DNA from: an uncultured Alphaproteobacteria bacterium
Lineage (GTDB): Bacteria > Pseudomonadota > Alphaproteobacteria > RF32 > CAG-239
Assembly: GCA_934254925.1 (NCBI GenBank)
Contig: CAKQMD010000034.1
Coordinates: forward strand, 1 to 14,868
DNA length: 14,868 nucleotides
Direction: 5' to 3'
Each line of letters opens with the position of its first letter. Position 1 is the stretch's first letter. Positions 1 through 5,530 of this stretch are shown piece by piece. The notes below the pieces were generated by a model that was given only the letters and a program-made list of their open reading frames with translations, was not told where the DNA came from and searched no databases. Both the position numbers and the translations under genes were made by a program.

Positions 1-46
1 TCCAAATATTGTTTGCCAAAAGATTAAAGTCATTTAATATGAAAAT

Positions 47-129
47 GTCTTCGTTACCACGAAGACCTCTTTGGGGTAGGCTAGGTTTTGACTGCAGGAA
101 TAATGCTAAAAACCCCAAAGAGCCTTTTT
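47..129 (+). other. two abutting hairpins with T-tract (RNA 3' end or terminator)
   Basis: GTCTTCGT (47-54) pairs perfectly with ACGAAGAC (59-66) across a 4-nt loop. The next base starts a second stem, CTCTTTGGGGT (67-77) with ACCCCAAAGAG (112-122), an 11-bp perfect match around a 34-nt loop. CCTTTTTATTTATT follows. The layout suits the 3' end of a plus-strand transcript or a small structured RNA. I do not recognise an RNA family. A reading frame stays open through this stretch from the window edge, but it also crosses the terminator at 143-173 and looks non-coding. The pairing is certain; its role is inferred. Confidence 0.4.
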
Positions 130-142
130 ATTTATTAGACAG

Positions 143-173
143 AAAAAGCTCCTCGTTCTGAGGAGCTTTTTTT
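143..173. terminator. bidirectional Rho-independent terminator
   Basis: AAAAAGCTCCTC (143-154) and GAGGAGCTTTTT (160-171) form a perfect 12-bp stem with loop GTTCT. It has a T-tract on the plus strand and an A-tract that becomes a T-tract on the minus strand. It lies 13 nt past the stop of the minus-strand DUF465 gene and after plus-strand hairpins, so it can serve both directions. Confidence 0.85.
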
Positions 174-185
174 GAAAAAAACTGT

Positions 186-368
186 TTATTGGCAGGATGC
201 TTGCAGCGTTTTTCTTAAAAGGGCATCTTTCTTGCGGAGCTTTTCTTTTTTTAATTGTTCGATTTTGATGAGATTTTTCCAGACATGGCTTTCTTCTTCC
301 TTAATGGCGAGATCAAGCCGAGCATGCTGGATTTTGAGGCTTTCGATCGTGGTGTTGAGATATTCCAT
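186..368 (-). CDS. YdcH/DUF465 family small protein
   Basis: This 60-residue, highly charged helical protein matches the DUF465 (YdcH) pattern. Near residues 10-30 it reads LKIQHARLDLAIKEEE, and after about ten more residues LKKEKLRKKD, corresponding to the family's H..LD..I..E and LK..KL.LKD signatures. Length is typical for the family (about 60-70). The in-frame GTG at 374 sits directly on the AAGGAGGT ribosome binding site (374-381 region), while the ATG at 368 is five bases downstream of AGGAGG, so I choose 368. The cellular role of DUF465 proteins is not established; they are small, coiled-coil-like cytosolic proteins frequent in Alphaproteobacteria. It is monocistronic, diverges from tspO and ends in a strong terminator. 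Confidence 0.75.
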   Translation of the reverse strand: MEYLNTTIESLKIQHARLDLAIKEEESHVWKNLIKIEQLKKEKLRKKDALLRKTLQASCQ

Positions 369-394
369 TGTCACCTCCTTTGGTTACCCTTCTT

Positions 395-423
395 ATTATA
401 ATCCGAAAAAAATAATATTCCAG
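395..423 (-). promoter_or_regulatory. candidate promoter of the DUF465 gene
   Basis: On the minus strand a perfect TATAAT lies at 395-400, with CTGGAA (418-423) 17 bp upstream as a weak -35. The same 105-bp divergent spacer holds CAGATA (434-439) and TATCTG (449-454), an inverted repeat just upstream of the tspO ribosome binding site that could be an operator. These are pattern matches only. Confidence 0.35.
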
Positions 424-473
424 TAAAAAGAATCAGATAGAATGATTATATCTGGATAAGAAAGGAGAAAAAG

Positions 474-860
474 ATGATGAATATGGATTGGTACGATAGT
501 CTCAACAAGCCTTGGTGGACGCCGGGAGATGAGGTTTTTTCCTTGGTATGGCCGCTGCTTTATCTTTTGATGTTGGTTTCGCTGATTTTGGTTTATCGGC
601 GTAATGCCAACAAAGACAAGGCGCCTTATGTTTGGTTTTTGGTACAGTTGGCTTTGAACCTGCTTTGGACACCGGTGTTTTTCGGGCAAAGGGAAATCGG
701 CTGGGCTTTGGCGATTGCAATTTTTTTGGTGATTACGGTGGCCGCAATGATTCGGGCTTTTTTCCGTTATTCAAAGGCTGCGGCTTGGCTGCAGGTGCCT
801 TATTTGTTGTGGGGAGGCTTTGCCGTTGCGCTTAATTTTGTCGTGTGGTTTATGAATTGA
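474..860 (+). CDS. tspO: TspO/MBR family membrane protein, short form
   Basis: TspO proteins are membrane proteins that bind porphyrins, tetrapyrrole intermediates and cholesterol-like ligands; in bacteria they act in porphyrin handling and stress responses. Family signatures are present in order: WYDSLNKPWWTP near the N terminus, then VWPLLYLL, QLALNLLWTPVFFG, and a final PYLLWGGFAVALNFVVWFMN. At 128 residues it is shorter than the usual 150-160. The protein starts right at the WY..L.KP.WTP segment, so the first of the usual five transmembrane helices is absent and about four remain. AGGAG at 463-467 stands 6 nt before the ATG; a second ATG follows directly. The 3' end overlaps mutY tail to tail by 11 bp. 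Family assignment is secure; ligand and function are inferred. Confidence 0.88.
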   Translation: MMNMDWYDSLNKPWWTPGDEVFSLVWPLLYLLMLVSLILVYRRNANKDKAPYVWFLVQLALNLLWTPVFFGQREIGWALAIAIFLVITVAAMIRAFFRYSKAAAWLQVPYLLWGGFAVALNFVVWFMN

Positions 861-1857
861 GGGAGGAAGCTTTTTGACAGACCTTTTTCATTAAGGTGGA
901 AAAAGGATATTGGGAAAGCGACTCCCAAGCGACAAAACGGCCGTCCAACGGAACGTTTTCCCGCCAGAGCAGGCAGATTTGAAGAAGCAGTTTGAAATGC
1001 GTGAAGGTATGAGAAACTTCCGCCTTCGTTTCTTTGACGTCTTTCTCGGAAAAAATATCCCTTTCATCACTCCAGGGAAATTCGTATAGTTCGGAGAGCA
1101 GTCCTTTTTCCGTCCTTTTGCGGATGAAGACTTCTCCGGCTCGGTTGCGAATCAAATAGACTTTTCCTTGTCGGAGTTTTTTGAGCGGTTTTTGGCGGCG
1201 AGGAATTTGTTCCAAATCTGGGCAAGATTTTGATTGGCAGAAGCTTTGCCAAGGGCAAAGCAGGCATTGTGGGTTTTGGGGCAGGCAAACCAAAGCCCCG
1301 AGGTCCATGATTGCGGAGGCGTAGTCGGCCGGATGTTCATGGTCGGTGAGGGCGGCGGCCTTGGCGGCAATTTCCGGCATGATTTCCGCCGTCGGCTGCG
1401 TCAAATGATAAAGACGGCAGATGACGCGAATCACATTGCCGTCGATAACGGTTTCCGGCTGGTCAAAGGCTAAGGCCAACAGGCTTGAGGCCGTGTAGGC
1501 GCCGATGCCCTTCAATTTTAGGACTTCATCCCTTTGGCGGGGAAAATGACCGCCGTAGTTCTCGACAATAAGGCGGGCCGTTTGGTGCAGAGAGCGGGCG
1601 CGGGAATAATATCCCAAGCCCTGCCAATAGAGGTAGACTTCCTCCTGTTCGGCTCGGGCCAGGGTGTCAATCGTCGGGAAACGTTCCATAAAACGCTTAA
1701 AATAAGGAATAACGGTTTTGACGGTGGTTTGTTGCAGCATAAATTCGGAAACCAAAACGACATAAGGATCAGGATGCGGCCCTCCCTTGACGCGCCAGGG
1801 AAGTTCCCGTCCGAAGTTGGCATACCATTGAAGCAGCAGCTGGGATAAAGATGACAT
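850..1857 (-). CDS. mutY: A/G-specific adenine DNA glycosylase MutY
   Basis: MutY removes adenine mispaired with 8-oxoguanine in base-excision repair. The HhH-GPD domain spans about residues 1-210. It contains SEFMLQQT with catalytic Glu38, the helix-hairpin-helix LKGIGAYTASS (114-124), and VIDGNV with catalytic Asp139. The iron-sulfur loop has Cys191, 198, 201 and 207 in the C-x6-C-x2-C-x5-C spacing that binds [4Fe-4S]. A NUDIX-like 8-oxoG recognition domain follows (about 228-325), with GLLSELYEFPW and SHTFTHF. The 335-residue length is normal. The ribosome binding site is weak. The gene ends 11 bp inside the convergent tspO. All key residues are present, so an active enzyme is expected. 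Confidence 0.95.
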   Translation of the reverse strand: MSSLSQLLLQWYANFGRELPWRVKGGPHPDPYVVLVSEFMLQQTTVKTVIPYFKRFMERFPTIDTLARAEQEEVYLYWQGLGYYSRARSLHQTARLIVENYGGHFPRQRDEVLKLKGIGAYTASSLLALAFDQPETVIDGNVIRVICRLYHLTQPTAEIMPEIAAKAAALTDHEHPADYASAIMDLGALVCLPQNPQCLLCPWQSFCQSKSCPDLEQIPRRQKPLKKLRQGKVYLIRNRAGEVFIRKRTEKGLLSELYEFPWSDERDIFSEKDVKETKAEVSHTFTHFKLLLQICLLWRENVPLDGRFVAWESLSQYPFSTLMKKVCQKASSLNS

Positions 1858-1892
1858 TGTTTTTCCGTTAGTTTAGCATGAAAATTTTGCTT

Positions 1893-1921
1893 ATTATAAG
1901 GCTTCGGAAGGAAAAGAAAAG
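1893..1921 (-). promoter_or_regulatory. candidate mutY promoter
   Basis: The minus strand carries a perfect TATAAT at 1893-1898, 35 bp before the mutY start. The -35 position (1916-1921) is pyrimidine-rich and a poor match. A terminator lies just upstream at 1942-1966, so mutY should need its own promoter. Confidence 0.4.
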
Positions 1922-1941
1922 AATAAAATGGAGATAGAAAC

Positions 1942-1966
1942 AAAAACAGGCACCGGAGGGTGCCTG
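1942..1966 (-). terminator. Rho-independent terminator after the unknown charged gene
   Basis: On the minus strand CAGGCACC, loop CTCC, GGTGCCTG (1966-1947) forms an 8-bp perfect stem followed by TTTTTG. It lies 10 nt past the stop of the gene at 1977-2315 and separates it from mutY. Confidence 0.85.
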
Positions 1967-1976
1967 TCGCGACTTT

Positions 1977-2315
1977 TTAGTCAATCAATTCCAAATGTTC
2001 CCGATAGATTTGTTTGATCCTCCGTTCGTTCTCCTCTTCTGGGAAGCTGTCGAGTTCATCAAAATTTGTCTCCATGTCTTTGAGTTCTTTTTTCAGCCAA
2101 CTGCGAAGGGCAAGTTTTTCTTCTTTGGATTTTTGGGACAGAAGTTTTTTGAACTTGTTCAAACGTTCTTTGTCTTTTTCCGTGACGCCGGTGGCATTGG
2201 GAAGTTCTTCGCTGAGTTTTAGCCAAACCTCAAGGCCGGAAGGCGTTTGCGTGGCAGAGGAAGCCCCTCCGGAGAGTAGGGGAAACATTCTTTTTAATAA
2301 TTCTGGTGTCTTCAT
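1977..2315 (-). CDS. hypothetical charged cytosolic protein
   Basis: I do not recognise this 112-residue protein. It has no signal peptide or membrane segment. The first 35 residues are moderately hydrophobic and Ser/Gly/Thr-rich. From about residue 43 on it is a Lys/Glu-rich, probably helical stretch (KDKERLNKFKKLL, KEEKLALRSWLKKELKDME), and it ends acidic. No ribosome binding site precedes the ATG at 2315. A candidate promoter lies so close that the leader would be only about 9 nt, so translation may be near-leaderless. It has its own promoter candidate and its own strong terminator, which supports a real single-gene unit. Function unknown. Confidence 0.6.
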   Translation of the reverse strand: MKTPELLKRMFPLLSGGASSATQTPSGLEVWLKLSEELPNATGVTEKDKERLNKFKKLLSQKSKEEKLALRSWLKKELKDMETNFDELDSFPEEENERRIKQIYREHLELID

Positions 2316-2330
2316 ATATCTATATCTTAA

Positions 2331-2360
2331 AAATTATGCATGGCAGGGATCATAATTCAA
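2331..2360 (-). promoter_or_regulatory. candidate promoter for the gene at 1977-2315
   Basis: On the minus strand TTGAAT (2355-2360) and TAATTT (2331-2336) are separated by 18 bp. The predicted start point would be about 9-10 nt before the ATG at 2315. This is a pattern match only. Confidence 0.4.
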
Positions 2361-2400
2361 AAACTTTAAAAGTAAAGCCCTTTTGAGAAAGACTTAAAAT

Positions 2401-2415
2401 CCTCCGTAAAGGAGG
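2401..2415 (-). repeat. palindrome CCTCCxTAAAGGAGG, copy 1 (weak terminator)
   Basis: CCTCCGTAAAGGAGG differs at one base from the palindrome at 3050-3064. The two copies lie on either side of the gene at 2485-2880 and its leader. On the minus strand this copy reads as a 5-bp GC-rich stem followed by ATTTTAAG, so it may be a weak terminator 70 nt after the stop of that gene. Confidence 0.45.
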
Positions 2416-2484
2416 GGGCGAGGCGTGTGGCATTGATGAATTGTTTTGCAACGCCGGGAAGCTTCTTATCAATTTAATTGCCTT

Positions 2485-2880
2485 TTAGCGCGGAACACAT
2501 TTTTGGATGGGGTTCCATGTGAGACAATCCGTACGGCAGATGTGTTGCTCATAATCCCAAACATATCCCTTATCTATGCAGCTATTTAAATGGTGAGCTC
2601 GCTTAATATGAATATTGAAAAAGTACATTTGTAAAAATGTAATGATTATCAAAAGAGAAAATAAATAATGTTTTAATTTGTAATGAATGATGGTCCATAA
2701 GACTAAGATCCAACATAGTGTTGTTATAATGGCAACATACTGGATATGTGACATTTCAGCTTCCGGATTTTGAGTCGTAAAAGCTTCATGAATTAAGAAG
2801 ATAACAAGAGGAAGAGCAATTATTCCCTTAATTCCGATCAACAAAGCTTTTAGAAGCAATTCTTTGATATTTTTTTTCAT
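2485..2880 (-). CDS. hypothetical membrane protein with four-Cys periplasmic tail
   Basis: This 131-residue protein is not recognised. It has a Lys-rich N terminus, three hydrophobic segments (about residues 15-32, 47-66 and 71-92) and a hydrophilic C-terminal tail with Cys101, 115, 119 and 128 (CIDKGYVWDYEQHICRTDC, then C). With the positive N terminus inside, three crossings place the tail in the periplasm, where two disulfides are plausible. AAGGAG at 2889-2894 lies 8 nt before the ATG. The gene is visibly AT-rich compared with its neighbours, stands alone, and lies between repeats next to a tRNA gene, which suggests acquisition by transfer. A perfect 13-bp inverted repeat encloses its start. 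Function unknown. Confidence 0.65.
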   Translation of the reverse strand: MKKNIKELLLKALLIGIKGIIALPLVIFLIHEAFTTQNPEAEMSHIQYVAIITTLCWILVLWTIIHYKLKHYLFSLLIIITFLQMYFFNIHIKRAHHLNSCIDKGYVWDYEQHICRTDCLTWNPIQKCVPR

Positions 2881-2908
2881 TAAATCTTCTCCTTGAAGCT
2901 TTGTTGAT
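2837..2908 (-). repeat. 13-bp perfect inverted repeat enclosing the translation start
   Basis: ATCAACAAAGCTT (2837-2849) and AAGCTTTGTTGAT (2896-2908) are exact reverse complements. In the minus-strand mRNA the 46-nt loop between them holds the AAGGAG ribosome binding site (2889-2894) and the ATG at 2880. The stem could present or hide the initiation region. The repeat is observed; the regulatory role is inferred. Confidence 0.5.
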
Positions 2909-2930
2909 AAAAAGGTTCCGCCAAGTGGAG

Positions 2931-3093
2931 CTTTGAGGGGTTTGCTTCGTAGGTTTCGTTTCTGTCAAAGACTTCTTTCACCCGCCTGCTGCTTGTAGTC
3001 AAACTTCCTCCTGGAAGTTCGAGCGGTCTCAAAATACCATATTAAAAAACCTCCTTAAAGGAGGTCTTTGAGGATCTTGCTTCGTAAGTTTCG
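2931..3093 (-). repeat. two diverged direct repeat copies, 135 bp apart
   Basis: On the minus strand 3093-3066 and 2958-2931 match at 24 of 28 bases (CGAAACyTACGAAGCAA then CCTCAAAG). A second shared block, GTCTTTGACmGAArCGAA, lies at 3135-3118 and 2972-2955. In the left copy the two blocks overlap by CGAA. In the right copy they are separated by a 28-bp insertion flanked by AAGCGAA on both sides (3124-3118 and 3096-3090). The 135-bp offset equals 45 codons. This looks like a decayed tandem duplication or copies of a small repeat family. Confidence 0.6.
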
Positions 3094-3186
3094 CTTGAAT
3101 GTATCAAGCTCAACAACTTCGCTTCGGTCAAAGACCTTGTAAATTCGCAGCGGTTGTTGTCACTTTCCTTGCTCATAACAAGGTCT
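3044..3186 (-). promoter_or_regulatory. attenuator-like leader with four mutually exclusive segments
   Basis: Read on the minus strand, segment 1 AGACCTTGT (3186-3178) pairs perfectly with the start of segment 2, ACAAGGTCTTTGA (3140-3128). The end of segment 2, GGTCTTTGA, pairs perfectly with segment 3 TCAAAGACC (3071-3063). Segment 3 continues as ACCTCC (3065-3060), which pairs with GGAGGT (3054-3049) to form a terminator ending in six T (3049-3044). Pairings 1:2 and 3:4 therefore compete with 2:3, as in transcription attenuators. A 44-codon frame (ATG at 3176, TAA at 3044-3042, no ribosome binding site) spans segments 2-4. The gene downstream is the Cys-tailed membrane protein. This 350-bp stretch (2881-3230) otherwise holds only repeats. 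Palindrome CCTCCTTAAAGGAGG (3050-3064) is the terminator core. Confidence 0.45.
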
Positions 3187-3189
3187 ATT

Positions 3190-3235
3190 CACCATAACAA
3201 AAAAAGATCCGTTGGGATCCTTTTTTGTTATGGTG
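3190..3235. terminator. bidirectional terminator at the tRNA-Leu 3' end
   Basis: CACCATAAC, seven A, GATCC (3190-3210) pair with GGATC, C, six T, GTTATGGTG (3215-3235) across loop GTTG, with a single A/C mismatch inside a stem of about 20 bp. The T-rich arm serves either strand. The outer pairs include the genome-encoded CCA end of the tRNA, so the stem must be opened or cut during tRNA maturation. Confidence 0.8.
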
Positions 3236-3316
3236 CCCTGGAGAAGACTCGAACTTCCACAGCCTGAGGCTACATGCACCTGAAGCATGCGCGTCTACCA
3301 ATTCCGCCACCAGGGC
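3231..3316 (-). tRNA. tRNA-Leu, anticodon CAG
   Basis: The minus-strand product is 86 nt including an encoded CCA (3231-3233). The acceptor stem GCCCTGG (3316-3310) pairs with CCAGGGC (3241-3235), with discriminator A. The anticodon stem CATGC/GCATG encloses loop TTCAGGT with CAG at 3282-3280. The long variable arm has stem AGCC/GGCT, as expected of class II leucine tRNAs. The T arm is GGAAG-TTCGAGT-CTTCT. It decodes CUG. It has its own promoter candidate and a strong terminator, so it is probably a single-gene unit. Confidence 0.96.
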
Positions 3317-3328
3317 TTAAAAACAATG

Positions 3329-3380
3329 GTGAGGCGTTCCTCACAGCAATCTATTTACATAAATTTTTTTAAGATTGCAA
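3329..3380 (-). promoter_or_regulatory. tRNA-Leu promoter and leader hairpin
   Basis: On the minus strand TTGCAA (3380-3375) and TAAATA (3357-3352) are separated by 17 bp. The leader then forms GTGAGG-AACG-CCTCAC (3344-3329), a perfect 6-bp hairpin, before CATTGTTTTTAA and the tRNA 5' end. The hairpin plus T-tract might instead mark the end of the uppP transcript, because no other terminator follows uppP. Confidence 0.5.
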
Positions 3381-3397
3381 GCACTATTTTTATTTTT

Positions 3398-4222
3398 TTA
3401 CTGCATCGTGATGTGAATGTATCCATAGGAATCCAACAACAGGAGACTGCCAAGGACAATGCGATAAATCACAAAGGGCAAAAATGTCGATTTTTTTAGC
3501 CACCACATGATGATGTAAATACTGATGATGGAAGCAATAAAAGAATAAGTAATGCCGTCCATGGCCGCCATTATCTGCGAGATGTTTCCCTGCTGCCAGA
3601 GCTCCATCCCAATCAGCAGACCGGCGCCGGCTATGGTAGGGATGGAAATCAACATGGAAAATTTTGCGGCTTCGCGCCTTTCAAGTCCAAGAAAACGGCC
3701 CATGGTGATGGTGATGCCGGAGCGGCTGGTGCCGGGAATAAGCGCCAGGCATTGTGCCAGGCCGATCAAAACGGCATCCAAGACGCCGAGATGGTCTATC
3801 CGACGAATAGTCATCCCGATTTTGTCGGCTATGAACAACAAAATCCCGAATCCGAGAATCGTACAACCGATAATGCGGCTGCTGCGTAACCATTCCATGC
3901 CGTAATGGCGCAGGGCGAATCCGGCAATGACTGCGGGAATCGTGGCAATAATAATCAGCCAAAACAGTTTGCTGCCGCGGTTGTCGAAACGAGGAACAAA
4001 CCAGCTTTTGAGCGTTCCCTTTACCATTCCCCAGACGTCTTGGGAGAAATAGATGAGCACCGCCAAAATCGAACCGACATGAACGGCAACGTCCAAGGCC
4101 AGTCCCTGGTCGGGAAAAGTGGTGAACTTGGAAAACAAAATCAGGTGTCCGGAAGAACTGACCGGTAAAAATTCCGTCAGGCCTTGGAGAACCGAAAGCA
4201 GAAAAATATGAAAATTAAGCAC
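3398..4222 (-). CDS. uppP: undecaprenyl-diphosphatase UppP/BacA
   Basis: This integral membrane phosphatase converts undecaprenyl diphosphate to the monophosphate, recycling the lipid carrier for peptidoglycan and other surface polymers; high dosage gives bacitracin resistance. The two family motifs are clear: QGLTEFLPVSSSGHL (residues 13-27, with Glu17 and His26) and PGTSRSGIT (163-171, with Arg167). The first acidic position of the enterobacterial motif is Gln13, a common variant. At 274 residues with multiple hydrophobic helices it has normal length. The start is a GTG at 4222, two bases after the response-regulator stop, so it is last in a four-gene operon and probably translated by coupling. 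The ribosome binding site is poor, which fits coupling. Confidence 0.95.
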   Translation of the reverse strand: MLNFHIFLLSVLQGLTEFLPVSSSGHLILFSKFTTFPDQGLALDVAVHVGSILAVLIYFSQDVWGMVKGTLKSWFVPRFDNRGSKLFWLIIIATIPAVIAGFALRHYGMEWLRSSRIIGCTILGFGILLFIADKIGMTIRRIDHLGVLDAVLIGLAQCLALIPGTSRSGITITMGRFLGLERREAAKFSMLISIPTIAGAGLLIGMELWQQGNISQIMAAMDGITYSFIASIISIYIIMWWLKKSTFLPFVIYRIVLGSLLLLDSYGYIHITMQ

Positions 4223-4224
4223 GT

Positions 4225-4650
4225 TTAGACTCTTTCCTGTTTAATGCCAAAAGAACTGCATATTCTCTTTTTAAGCGCCAAAGGAGAAATGGGTTTGACC
4301 AGATATTCGGTGATGCCCAAGGATTTGGCGTCAAGAACGGTTTTTTCCTTGGTATCGACGGTGATCATGATGATCGGGGTATGGCGGGCGCTTTCAACCA
4401 AACCGCCTTTGAGCTCGCGGGCAAACTCCAATCCGGTCTTGCCCGGCATCTGCTGGTCCAACAAAATGACGTCGATTTTGAAGTTGCGCAACAGTTCTTG
4501 GGCTTCTTCGGCGTTGTTGGCTTCTTTGGTGTTTTTGATGCCGATTTGATACAGGGCGGTTTTGATGAAAGTGCGGGAGAACTTGTCGTCGTCGACGATC
4601 AGGCAGACGATGGAATCCCAAATGATTTGTTTGTGTGACGCTTCAATCAT
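4225..4650 (-). CDS. single-domain response regulator (CheY-like receiver)
   Basis: The 141 residues form one receiver domain and no output domain. The acidic pocket DDD is at 20-22, the phosphoacceptor is Asp65 in VILLDQQMPG, the switch Thr is Thr97 in IIMITVD, and the conserved Lys is Lys119 in EYLVKPI. It should be phosphorylated by a histidine kinase that is not encoded in this window and act through protein contact. The start overlaps the M23 peptidase stop by 8 nt and the stop is 2 nt from uppP, so it is cotranscribed with envelope genes. It could be a CheY-type motility regulator, a phosphorelay intermediate, or a regulator of its neighbours. The fold is certain; the pathway is unknown. 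Confidence 0.9.
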   Translation of the reverse strand: MIEASHKQIIWDSIVCLIVDDDKFSRTFIKTALYQIGIKNTKEANNAEEAQELLRNFKIDVILLDQQMPGKTGLEFARELKGGLVESARHTPIIMITVDTKEKTVLDAKSLGITEYLVKPISPLALKKRICSSFGIKQERV

Positions 4651-5530
4651 GTTTTGCCTCGTTACGGTTGTTGCCGTTTGAATTTGAAATTTTACTTACC
4701 TTAACACAAGAATTATTACTATTTGGTATATTTAACAAACTTGCCGGGTTAAATCTGACGCCCTGCAGCGAAGCGCCCCAGTGCAAATGCGCTCCGGTGA
4801 CGCGTCCGGTCTTGCCGCTGAGGGCAATGATTTGGCCTTTGGCGACGTGTTGTCCCGGTGTGACGGTCGGCTGCAGCAGATGGGCATAAATCGTGAATAA
4901 GCCATGGCCGTGGTCTAAAATGACCATGTTGCCGGAATAGAAATAATTGCCGCCGCTCAGCGTGACGATGCCGTCGGCAGCCGCTTTGACCGGCGTCCCT
5001 TCCGGCACGGCAATGTCCATTCCCTGATGCGGATTCATTTTTTTGCCGTTCATGATACGTTGGCCGCCGAATTGTCCGCTGATGCGGCCTTCGACCGGTT
5101 GCTCAAATCCCGTTTTCCAATCATCGGAGGCTGAGAGGGTTTGCATGGCTTGGCGAACGTCGTTTCTTTCCCGGGCGATTTCCTTTTGGTCTTCTGCCGT
5201 CGGGGAGACTTTGCGCGGCTGCACACCCCGCAGGTTTTGTATATCCCAGGCGGTCGGCGCAACGGTCAGCGGCAGAGAGGCTTCCTTGCCGTCGGGTGCG
5301 GTGTAGGAAAGAGTTTGTTCAGGGGCTTCGTCCCGGCCGAAGGCCAGCAAGAAACGGCCGTCGCTGCCGGTTAAATAGTTTATTCCGTTGAGGCTGACTT
5401 TTGTTCCCGGTTCGGCGCGTCCTTCAATGATGATGCCTTGCTGCGGCGGGGTGCAGAGTTCAAAAGCATCGGCTGGACAAGAGAACAGCAGAAGGCTAAA
5501 AGTCAAATAAATCTTGTTGCATTTTTTCAT
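4643..5530 (-). CDS. M23 (LytM-type) zinc peptidase, exported
   Basis: M23 peptidases cleave peptide cross-links in peptidoglycan or act as amidase activators. Residues 1-22 look like a signal peptide; LFSC at 15-18 is a marginal lipobox, so a lipoprotein cannot be excluded. A beta-rich region (about 30-95) precedes a charged helical linker (110-135). The catalytic domain is at about 145-265. Metal ligands are His168 and Asp172 (HQGMD) and the HLH of GAHLHWG (His248, His250); His217 (YAHL) is the usual further active-site residue. All are present, so a catalytically competent enzyme is likely. The C-terminal 25 residues are Asn/Ser-rich. The start lies 35 nt inside xseA and the end overlaps the response regulator, showing cotranscription. 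Confidence 0.92.
   Translation of the reverse strand: MKKCNKIYLTFSLLLFSCPADAFELCTPPQQGIIIEGRAEPGTKVSLNGINYLTGSDGRFLLAFGRDEAPEQTLSYTAPDGKEASLPLTVAPTAWDIQNLRGVQPRKVSPTAEDQKEIARERNDVRQAMQTLSASDDWKTGFEQPVEGRISGQFGGQRIMNGKKMNPHQGMDIAVPEGTPVKAAADGIVTLSGGNYFYSGNMVILDHGHGLFTIYAHLLQPTVTPGQHVAKGQIIALSGKTGRVTGAHLHWGASLQGVRFNPASLLNIPNSNNSCVKVSKISNSNGNNRNEAKHD

Noticed and set aside
3042..3176. 44-codon minus-strand frame (ATG at 3176) as a protein gene
   Set aside because: It has no ribosome binding site, its stop lies in a terminator T-tract, and it crosses repeat blocks. It is mentioned only as part of the attenuator-like leader.
2401..3186. CRISPR array
   Set aside because: Repeats are only two diverged copies with unequal spacing, and no cas gene is in the window.
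2401..3316. Complete integrated element with attachment sites
   Set aside because: No integrase or transposase frame is present, and no direct duplicate of the tRNA 3' end was found, only the inverted copy that forms the terminator.
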